Source: Cudoniella acicularis
Lineage: Eukaryota > Ascomycota > Leotiomycetes > Helotiales > Helotiaceae
DNA length: 30,558 nt
Direction of reading: 5' to 3'
Assembly: GCA_013054445.1 (NCBI GenBank)
Contig: JAAMPI010000604.1
Coordinates: 1 to 30,558, forward strand
In this document: positions 18,934 to 28,590 of the stretch, one piece after another
How positions within the stretch are numbered: position 1 is the stretch's first letter
Layout: the number at the start of each line of letters is the position of its first letter
Program-made: the position numbers and the translations under genes
Notes under the pieces: generated by a model
Seen by the model: the letters and a program-made list of their open reading frames with translations, nothing else
Database searches by the model: none
What the model was told of the DNA's origin: nothing

Positions 18934-21133
18934 ATGTCTCCTACACCTCAATGGGTCAAAGACCTCAAGCCATCTCCTCCGCAAGGCGTGGATATTCTCA
19001 AGTCAGAGCGAAGCAAATCAAAGATCTCTGTCGACAAACTCTCTGATTTTCTATTTACAAAGGAGGTTATAGAGCGTCAAGATCGGATTCTAAAGATCCT
19101 GCAGGCCGAGAAAGTCTTCGACAAGTCACAGAACTACTTCGATGGCCGAGTTGAGCGTTTCAAAACATCCCTTGCCCGGGCCAAGAAGTTGAGGCAACTG
19201 CAGGTCAAGCACAACTGGAATAGGGACGAATATATGGTTGCCAATGAGTTGATCAGCGAGCCTACTCCTTATGGGCTTCATGCGAGTATGTATTTGGTAA
19301 GTTATTCACCACATTCTTTGATAGAGCATATCATTGATTCTTATAGACCACCCTCGAAGGTCAAGGCACCCCAGAGCAGCACAAACTCTTCCTTGAACCG
19401 GCCCAAAATTACAAAGCCATAGGATGTTATGCACAAACTGAGCTTGGACATGGTTCTAATGTGCGGGGTTTGGAGACCACTGCTACATGGAATCCAGAAG
19501 ACAAGACCTTTATCCTCCATTCACCGCATCTTACAGCTTCAAAATGGTGGATTGGAAGTCTGGGAAGAACTGCCAATCATGCTGTTGTAATGGCGCAATT
19601 GATCATTGCCGGGAAAACATACGGGCCCCATCCTTTTGTTTGTCAAATCAGAGACATGAAGACCCACGAACCATTGGAAGGAGTTCATGTCGGAGATATT
19701 GGACCGAAATTTGGATACAACACCATGGATAACGGCTTTTTGCTCCTAAATAAGGTTAAAGTTCCGCACATCAATATGTTGGCACGATTTTCGCGGGTTG
19801 ATCCTGAGACAAACAAGTATGTCAAACCATCTTCGCCTTCTCTGATCTACGGTACTCTCACATGGGTTCGTTCAACAATTGTACTTCAATCTGGAGGTGT
19901 TCTTGCACGCGGCGTGGCAATTGCAACAAGATATGCTGCTGTGAGAAGGCAATTCCAAGATCGAGATGCGCCAGCCGATGCCAATAGCGAGAACCAGGTC
20001 CTCAATTATACCATGGTTCAATATAGGCTGCTCCCTCTTCTGGCAGCAACATTTGCTTTGCACTTCACCGGAAAGGCAATGATGGGCCTGTACCAAGAAA
20101 ATCAAAAGAACATGAATTCTGAAGCCGCAAAGACTTCAAATGCGAGCAGGGGACCAGGGCCAGAGGAGACACACTCTGGAAGTGATTTGCTCGCTGACCT
20201 GCACGCTACGTCCTGTGGTTTAAAGGCTCTTGGGAGTACCACAGCAGCTGAGGGATTGGAGGTCTGTCGTCGAGCATGCGGTGGACATGGCTACAGTAGC
20301 TTTGGAGGAATTGGTACCTGGTACGCTGATTACCTGCCCACAACGACGTGGGAGGGCGACAACTACATGTTAACTCAGCAAGTCGCCCGATACGTAAGCC
20401 TTCCAACCACCAACTTGCAGAGATATCCAGCTAATTCAGGAAGCTCCTTAAATCTGCCCGTGCTGTTTTGAAAGGAAATGCACCCAACAACGATACGACC
20501 AAAATCTTCACTACGTTCTTGCAGAAACAAGATATGGGCGCTGCCCATGATGTTCTAGGCTCAGATAGTGACTTGGTCGCTGCTTTCGCTTGGCGTACTT
20601 CCTTTCTAACTTTCGAGGCTCTGAAGCACCGAGATGTTGAAAAGAACTCTTGGAATTCTCTCCTGGTAGATTTCTGGCGTCTCAGCACTGCTCATTCTCA
20701 ATACCTCGTTGTTAAGAATTTCTATGACGCCCTTCAGAGCGGAAGTCTTCGCTACGAACTGGATCCCGGCACCATCGACATACTTCACAAGCTGTTCCGT
20801 CTCTACGCCTTGAACACGCTTCAACAAGAAGCCTCAGAATTCTACTCCTCTGCCGCAGTCACCGTTCGCCAGATCCAACTTGCGAGAACCAAGACTGTCA
20901 TGAAACTCCTCGAGGAGATTAGACCGCATGCTTTAAGCCTTGTCGATGCCTGGAATTTCCCAGATTGGCAACTTGACTCGTCTCTTGGACGAAAAGACGG
21001 CAAAGTCTACGAGGACATGTTCTATCGTGCGAGCGAGTTGAACCCGCTGAATGGCTTGACTGTTGATCCGTATCCGGATAGCGATATTTTGATTAAGAAG
21101 GATGAGACGGCGAAATTTAAGAGTAAGCTATGA
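18934..21133 (+). CDS. POX1: Peroxisomal acyl-CoA oxidase
   Basis: Catalyses the first step of peroxisomal beta-oxidation: FAD-dependent oxidation of acyl-CoA to trans-2-enoyl-CoA with release of H2O2. Exons are 18934-19296, 19347-20393 and 20444-21133 (699 aa, normal for the family). The FAD/substrate core is seen in CYAQTELGHGSNVRGLET, the middle domain in IGPKFGYNTMDNGFLL, and the catalytic-glutamate region in TTTWEGDNYMLTQQVARY. The C-terminal acyl-CoA oxidase domain follows. The protein ends in KSKL, a type 1 peroxisomal targeting signal. Intron 2 (50 bp) must use an AAG acceptor (20441-20443) to give ARY-LLKSARAV. The CAG four bases earlier would give a stop within four codons. The start ATG sits in GCCATGTC, a good context. 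Two CCTCGG motifs upstream suggest induction by fatty acids through FarA/FarB-type factors. Confidence 0.95.
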
Positions 21134-21700
21134 TTTAGATGATGAAAGTGGGCAGGCTGTCTCAACATGCTCTTTTATGTATGAAAATTTAGAGTTTTTG
21201 ATATAGCAATATGCTTTCAATGTATATATGAAACATGACAACTAAATCTCAAAATAGAAATTTCCTATTCTCTTCCATATCTACCATATTAGGTATTCTA
21301 AATCTGTGGGCAACTTGCGAGTTTGAATTTTAAATACCTCTGAATCTGTGGATAACTTACGACAGATCAATTTAGAGAGGTTGAAGGCATATAAGCAAAG
21401 AAATGAATATTTAGTGTTTGAGTTTCTGTAGGAGACGAGTCATTCTGCTATTTATGCATGTGGTTGACTGATTTTAGATGGCTTTTAAATTCGAATTATG
21501 ATTATGTTGTATTTGCTTTCATCCTATATGGACACCCGATAAGGCCAACCCCTTTAAATAACCGATCCGGCTGGTATCAACGACCAGAGACAGATCAAAA
21601 CTCCATGCTATGCTTCCCAATTTTCCCCTTCCATCCCACGCTATAGATATTCACTTAAATGTACACATATTAAAATTCATAAATACGAAATCCCGAGAGA
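21134..21700. other. Intergenic region between convergent genes
   Basis: AT-rich 3' flanks of the oxidase (+) and the MFS transporter (-). No gene, RNA or repeat recognised. Confidence 0.6.
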
Positions 21701-23632
21701 TCAAACAGCCTGATCCCCCCTCTTTTCCTCCGAAGGAGCAACGACCATCTCATCTTCCTCACTCGGCAATTCCAACGGCTTCGTAGGCGCAAAAGCGCTT
21801 CTTCTTCGAATCCTCTCACCGTAAATGTAAAAACAAATTGGGATGGGCACAAGACAGACTGCTACACAGCCAAGTAATGTACCTGCCCAATTGACGTGAA
21901 GAGCTTTGAACATGTACTGACTGAACAAAGGGAATCCCGCACCAGCGAGCGAACGGAGGAAAGTGTTTGCCGCGATAGCAGAGGCTGCGAACATGAGGTA
22001 CGCATCGACGAGGTAGTTAAGGGATTGCAGGAAGATAGCGAGAAGACCGAAACCGGTGAGGAGGCCAGAAAGCGTAGGCACGATCCAGTGCGTGCTCTCC
22101 TTATATCCAGACCAGCCGAACCAAAAGAGACCAGCTGCGAAAGCCAAGCCCCCAACGATGACCGGGGGAAGACGCCATTCGGGGATGGGGACGCCGTTGT
22201 TGGCGGCCAGTTTACGGTTGTAGGATGGTTGAGTGAGGATCACATATATTCCGGCGCAAATCATTCCGATGATCATGCCGAAGTAGGGGAGGCCGCCTAC
22301 GCCTGGTGACATGCCGTGGATTTGTTGGAAGACGATGGGGTAGGCTGTTAGGAAGAGGTAGAGGAGGCCGTAGATGAAGGCCATGTAAATCGAAAGGAGT
22401 AGGACGATTGGTTCAGTGACTAGAAGACGCATTGGTCGACTGAAGTTCTTAGTGATGAGCTCACGGAAATCAATCTCGATTTCCTCTTGTTTGGCGTGAA
22501 TTCCCCAATTTCGTGTTCTGCGGCGTAATTCTGCTGCTTTGGATACCAGGATTACTGGTGGATATGTTTCTTCGAGGAAGAGTAGGTTGAGGCCGAAGGA
22601 GAAGAACCCCATAATAGCAGGAAGCCATTCTGTCCAGCGCCAGCCAAGATAGGACTCGACGATGAAGCCTCCAATAAAAGGGGCAAGAAGAGGTCCGCAG
22701 AATACAGTCATAGAGAAGACTGTAAGAGCCATGCCTCTCGTACGGTTATCGAACATATCCGAGAACACGGCACCTACGACAGCCAAAGGAGCAGCTCCAA
22801 ACATTCCTAAAAACATTAGTTTCCAGAATTCTCTCACATGCGGAGAGCTACTCACCTCCCCAAAATCTGCAGAGAAAAATTGTCTGCAGGTCCTTGGCTG
22901 TTGCAACTGCAACCTGAAAGATTGAAAATCCAAACATAGAAATAACTAGCGGTAATCGTCTTCCTTTCAATTCGCTGAGAGGTGCCCAGAAAATGGGACC
23001 AAAAGCAAATCCAAGAACATAGAGTGATAAGCCCAGCAAGCCGACTTCTGTTGAAACGTGGTATTGTTTTGCTACTGACGTTGTCGCAGTTGAGAAAATA
23101 CTCGAAGTGAAGGCTGATACCAAAGTCGTGAAGCCCAGCATAAGACCTGTCAAGATTCTATGCAATATTAGCAGTGATTCCAATTGCAGCTTTTCAATCC
23201 TACTCACTTCTTCCTGAGAGGCCAGTTTTGGGCATGAAGTGGATCGTCTGGCCCGTTGAATTCCACGACATATTCTTCTCTCTCTGGCAGAGCAGGTGGA
23301 TATGGCTTCCCCAATCCCATCTCGGGTAACGGTCTTCGGCTCTCCCTGCTTCTACCCGTGGTCGTTCTCCCAACCGTTCCCGTATGTTGACTTCTGGCAG
23401 TGTGTATTCTGCTCAAAACAGTAGGATGTCTCTCCAAATCTCGTTGTGTCGGAATGCGGCTCATGTTATTTGTTCGTCGCTGGGCCTCGCCCTCAGAAGA
23501 GGAGGTGGACGTCGATGACGCTGTGGGAATTCGTTCGACTTCATGACTAGGTCGACCGTGAGGAAGGTTGGCAAATCGTTCTGGAGAGGCATCGCGCTCG
23601 TTGCGCTCCATCTCCAGGTCGGCGATATTCAT
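21701..23632 (-). CDS. MFS drug:H+ antiporter, DHA1 family
   Basis: Plasma-membrane proton antiporter of the 12-helix DHA1 group (the group of yeast Tpo/Flr1 multidrug and polyamine exporters); the substrate cannot be read from sequence. Exons are 23632-23208, 23157-22856 and 22806-21701, with introns of 50 and 49 bp that join in phase (PLRKK-ILTGLML; FWGGMFGAAP), giving 610 aa. The N-terminal 140 residues are hydrophilic and Ser/Arg-rich, and end in the typical [15 protein letters not shown] segment before helix 1. Group motifs seen: [17 protein letters not shown] between helices 2 and 3, and [20 protein letters not shown] for the helix-5 region. A long central loop precedes helices 7-12, and [20 protein letters not shown] lies near the end. 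The tail is short and acidic. No regulator or partner gene is adjacent. Confidence 0.92.
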
Positions 23633-25994
23633 TTTGTTAGATTTATCCGCGTACGCTCAATAAACAAAGGTAAAGAGATGGTTGTGTCTGGCAATTCAAA
23701 AACGTGCGAAAGAGCTTGTTATTTATTCAGACCCACCACTCGGTTCAAGGCTTGGAGAGCCACAGATACTGAGTAATCAGCCTGCAGAACGGGCTTTTAG
23801 GGAGTTGACAAGGCCGATAAGACCTGCACAATTCGCACAAGCTGCACCAATCCCTGCTGTCAATCTGCCAAGCAAGATTCGGGATGGAAATCCTCGCGCG
23901 CCGAGGCTTTTTGAAAGTGCGAGCTGGTGGGTCCTGGACCTTCGACTCCACTGATGTTTTCCTGGAACTCTTTGGATTCTGACTTTAGATTTGATGGATT
24001 CTGGGAGAGATTGTGACCTCGTACTTTCTTTCGCAGTCGTGCATTGCAATTTCGACAGTAATACAGGGACCTCTGAACTGTGCTCGAGGACTTCAAACCC
24101 CTCATCAAGAGCGCATGGTGACGAGAGTGGCGGAAACTTTAAAAAGGTTCTCGACGTTGTCTTTGTTCGTGGCTTGGAGGCTTCGCGCAGCCACTCGGAG
24201 CTGGAAGCGCGTGTGGACTCTGAGTGGACTCTTCAAAGCTTTTGCAGCTTTTTTTTGTTTTAGCGCGATACGTAAAGCCGAGGGCCGAGTTCCGTGCCGA
24301 GTACGTACGGTATTTTTTAGAGATGACTGATCAAGGAGATTTTCATAACCTTGAAGTTTTCGGCGCATAAAAATAGGTAGGGCTTAAGACCGAGGGCAAT
24401 GCCTATTGCTTGTTATGGGACGACCCGTATAGCCGGATCACCAACGGTTTGGTGGTTCCTGTTCCTGTTGCGTGCGAGGGAATCCATGAAACGGCCTCAT
24501 TTACGTCATTGCTGGAGATTGGTAAGAACTCGTTGTTATCTCCGTATTGTGACAACGCCATTTCAATAATAATAACCACGGAGGTCGGAGACTGTGAAAC
24601 GGGACGATTATTTGGGGCTTTCGAGATAGAGATCAGTCTGCTCATTTTGAAAGTATTAGTTGATATGGCTTGTGTCAAGGTTCATTGACCTCTTGAACTG
24701 GTTATTTGTTTCGCTAGGTGAAATAATTTGCCAGAATTCTCTTCCTGCATTTCTGCTTTTGTGGTCAAGTACATGATGATGTGATGGCTCTTTATCAACA
24801 TTTAAGACCAAGGTAGATCCATTGACATCTCCAATGATCCTCAAGCTCGTGGTGGATATCAGAGGCCTGGCAAGTTATCTCTTTGCCCGTAAAGTTGCTG
24901 GAAGATCCGTAGCCAACGAATTCTGTCTTACCGTGGAATTTCATCAGTCGAAGTCATGTCCAAAGCATCATCGAGTGCCCAATATCATCCACAGATGCCG
25001 AATATCAAGCTCCACTTCTCCAGCTGGAGAACTTCGGTTTTTGAACGAAGTGCATAACTTCGATACGGGATCCACGCAGACATAAAAAATAACACCTCCC
25101 AGCGCATCATCACACCCTCTGATTTGTCTCATGGTTCTAAGTGTTGCCTAAAAGCCTCTATTCATGGTGCTATTAATGGCAAATTCGAGATTTCACTTGA
25201 TGCTTTTATTGTCGTCTGTTGCTTTTCGATCTGACTGCGGTAGTTGGTGAGGAGTTATCTGGCCACACCAAAACACATGGCACTCCGTGTATATCCTCAT
25301 ATTTCCCAAACCTTCTCTCTAACATGTTCTCGTAGGAAGCGCTGCATGCTGAGTCGCCAACTATCAAATTTCGCGTTTGAGAATTCCTCAGAAGTTCCAT
25401 GTGTCACGCTTGGAACTCTTTCGCGAAGTTCAAGCTTTCCAGATAACGGTAAAAGGAGGTCAAAAACACCTGATTGAAGGACGTCTGTGGGGTAGCCGGG
25501 AAGACCACTGCCTCGCCTATCCGCTTGGCTTTCTCATCCTCGACTAGAAAGATTGAGATGCAGAGACATGCTGGAATTGGTAGTCTGTCATTGTTGACAT
25601 TGCCAATTTTCGCTCGTCTTGTGGATATTTTTTGGTGTTAATAATTAGCAAGTCCTTTGAATAGCCCGAACGCGTTCCGTCTAAAGGAAGCACTCTGTTG
25701 TGATGAAAAACAAGGTGTTGAACAATACATTGGCTCAAAGTCAATCGAACCAGGGAATTATTAATTCAGGGGCAGCCTCCCTCGAAGCGAGGCTTGCCAA
25801 ACAACTACAAACTGACCAGATCAAATAAAGGAGAGATACTAACCAATTGAGCTTCCAAAACCGTGCAATTTTCAAGAGCAAATGGCAGATCCCTGTAAAC
25901 AACAAATAGTAGACTTGATTCCAACTTCTAGGTTGTTATTAGTCTGCTAAAAAGCTACCGGTGTGCCTGCATCGATAGGTGTGAATTTCGCTTG
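23633..25994. other. Long region without an intact gene
   Basis: The left part is the upstream region of the MFS gene. Around 24795-24852 there is a decayed fragment of BUD6 (separate entry). Around 25206-25745 the minus strand has protein-like pieces in several frames, for example LPGYPTDVLQSGVFDLLLPL and RLSMQRFLREHVREKVWEI, that cannot be joined into one frame. I recognise no family. Other short open frames look random. Confidence 0.5.
24795..24870 (-). pseudogene. Decayed partial copy of BUD6
   Basis: 24795-24852 aligns to 29825-29884 inside BUD6, with exact shared blocks ATTTAAGACCAA and GATCCTCAAGCTCGTGG in the same order and spacing except for small indels (net two bases shorter). On the minus strand the copy keeps HHELED (HELED in BUD6) and, in another frame, GSTLVLNVDKE (RSVLVLNIEVL in BUD6). 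The reading frame is broken between them. The rest of BUD6 is not recognisable around it. Same strand as the parent gene, about 5 kb away. Confidence 0.65.
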
Positions 25995-27751
25995 CTACCC
26001 AGCCTCATTTCTCCTCAAATTTCCTTGTACCCCCCATCCATCTGCCAGCAACAAACCCACCTCTTCAAGGCTCAACCCATTTGTCTCTGGGTAAATATAC
26101 CATATACACAGCCATCCAACAAAACAGACGCCCGCGTAGATCACGAACGTCAAAGCTGGCGTCAGGAACTCCATCATGGGCAAAAAGGTCAACCCCACTA
26201 GGAAATTTGCGCCCCAATTCGTACTGGTACTAATGCCCGATCCTAGAGAGCGCACATTTAGTGGAAAGAGCTCGCTCTGCATCCAGGGTACATTTCCAAG
26301 GCCCAACGCGTACGCGCCGACGTATAGCATCACGCTGGCCAGAACAAGAAGGGAAGCGGCACGCTCAGACAGAGGAATCTTCTGCCACGCATCGGCTGAG
26401 GAGGAAGGATTCTCAGCATTAAGATCGGCAGGCAACGTAATGAAAAAGAACCCGACAGCGCAGAATAGGAGACCGATGGCCATTATCGGGATGCTCCACA
26501 ATAATATACGCCTTCTCCCCACGCGATCGATGAGGATCAGAGCTACGCAAGTCAGGAAGAAATTGGTCAGCGCCACAGAGAGGGATGTTAATGTGGGGCT
26601 TGAGAACCCCAAAATGGTGAAGATAGTGGCAGAGAAGTACATCAAAGAGTTCTGAAGTAACTTGGTTAGTTTCGCGCCAACAATTACATGGAGTTTTTGC
26701 TTACGAAACCACAAAGCTGCTGAAGCCCTTGCAATAGACAAGCAATAGTCAAGGCTCTCCTGTTGCCACCAATTCGAAACAGCTCTTCCCAGAGATCCTT
26801 CGAAGATGCAAGCCAAGATTCATTATGCTTCTTCGTATGAGCTCTCAGTCGACTCCTTTTCGCCTCTCCTTCATCCCGAACCTCGTTCTCGATACCTTTC
26901 AGCACTCCATCGATCATACCCTGGACCTCTAAGCCAGCCCCGAAAACGTTGTTCAGCACCTTTCGGGCCTCACCATGGCGTCCAGTCATAACAAGCCACC
27001 TGGGAGTTTCCGGCATAGTGAGCATTATAAAACACTGAAGAGCAGCAGGCAAAGCACCAAGGCCCACCATCCACCTCCAGCCTGTCGCCGGGCTTCCCCA
27101 TTGAACAAATGCCCAGCCAACAATATAAGCGACAACCTGCCCGACTGTGATGAAGAGGACATTCAGGGTGACCAGACGGCCCCTGAAAGGAGCTGGTGAG
27201 AGCTCAGCAATGTATAGAGGCGCAACAAAACTTCCTGCACCGACTGCGAGACCAACTATAGCACGCCCAGCGATCATGCCGGCTACTGAAGTCGTTGTAG
27301 CTTGGAGTATGGCTCCTAGAATGAAAGCCAAATCTGCGAGCAGCACCACTCGTTTCCTGCCCAAAGAATCTGCTAATATACCGGAGGCTGGTGATACGAA
27401 TAATGCGAATAGGGCAGTGGCGGAAGTAATCAATGACTTGTCGAGCGTAGTTAATGGATGCCCAAGGGAACTGCTGACCGAAACCAGTGTAGCAGAAATG
27501 ACGCCCGTGTCATCTGGAACGCAACAATTAGCAGGGCTTTTGCAGCATTCCAGGGAAAACAACTCACAGCCAAAGAGAAGCCCACTGATACCCGCAGAGA
27601 GCGTAAGAAGCCATACGAATCTGCCAGGGTGTTGGAGATTCTTCTCCAGAAGTAGCGACACATCGCTGAGATCTACCTCATCTTGGGGATAATCATCATT
27701 CTCGTTGTTGGACGAGTGTCCTATCAACGGTTCCTCGGCCGTGTCTGCCAT
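25995..27751 (-). CDS. ITR1: Myo-inositol (sugar porter family) transporter
   Basis: Proton-coupled MFS transporter of the sugar porter family, closest in motifs to fungal Itr1/Itr2 myo-inositol importers. Exons are 27751-27568, 27513-26705 and 26651-25995 (549 aa). Seen in order: an acidic N-terminus (MADTAEEPLIG), helix 1 with LLFGYDTGVIS, LADSLGRKR, RAIVGLAVGAGSF, PAPFRGRLV, PETPRWL, QQLCGFNSLMYFSATIF in helix 7, IDRVGRRR, and the closing PETNGLSLEEV. The GFNSLMYFSATIF block and the DTGVIS form are typical of inositol rather than hexose carriers; this is motif judgement, not a test. Intron 1 (54 bp) has no stop codon and keeps frame, so an unspliced message would insert 18 residues into helix 1. 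Intron 2 is 53 bp. Confidence 0.9.
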
Positions 27752-28590
27752 ATCTTCGAATGCTATCGAGTGAGGAGCGCTTGCGAAACCGTGTCTTTGT
27801 TTTTTGCAGCCATTTATTTTAGGATCGAAGGAGTTGATGCTTAGATCAAGTAGGTCGCGGCAATTTGAGGATCCTGAGACTTGGTCTGTGCGAACCGAGG
27901 CTTCAGCCTTCTCGAGCCTTGTACTACCTTGATTTAGTCAGGGGCTAGTAAAGACAGTTTTTGTAGAAGCCTGCACTGCCTATTGAGAATCAATAGAGGG
28001 CGAAAATTTTTGAATACTGTAGACCTGCAATAACTCAAATTTGGGTTTCAGGTTCCTAGTGGCAAATAGTAACAGAATCGAATAGTTTCGATACCTAGAT
28101 GTATCAATAAGAGGTTTACAAGCCAAAGAGGGGATGTTTAGATGACTGTGAATTTCAGTGAAGGATTAGATTTTCGGGGTGGTGAAATTAAACCAAGACG
28201 CTGGCATTTTCATGTGTTCACAAGAGTCGACACCAAAGCAGGAGATATGGTTTGAATTATGTTCAGGTCATACATATCATTACAAGTCTTACTTTCTTGA
28301 TTTTTGCGAGGATGCGTGATACATCTGGTATGCTCAAAGACGGCTCGTGTTCCGTGATGTTGGCTATGTAAAAAAAACATCCAGGATATCACAAGACGAG
28401 CTCTATCACCCCCTGGATAGAACTGCCTGTGAAATGGTAGGACAATGCGCAAGCCCAAACGCCATGCTGAACATACGGCTACGTAACACACAGACCGCCA
28501 GTTGACGAAAACAGCGAAGAAAAGCAGAAGGGTGAAAAGGTACACTCCACAACCATGAGATTACAATTATTCTCCACATAATCCGACAAT
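27752..28590. other. Intergenic region
   Basis: Upstream region of the inositol transporter and 3' flank of BUD6. A 111-codon minus-strand frame (28545-28210) has a hydrophobic start but no recognisable family or splice link, and is not called. I see no RNA gene or repeat. Confidence 0.55.

Noticed and set aside
24013..24330. 105-codon plus-strand frame upstream of the MFS gene
   Set aside because: Several overlapping frames on both strands are open here with no protein-like features; treated as promoter-side intergenic DNA.
26176..26655. 159-codon plus-strand frame opposite the inositol transporter
   Set aside because: Antisense shadow of the transporter exon.
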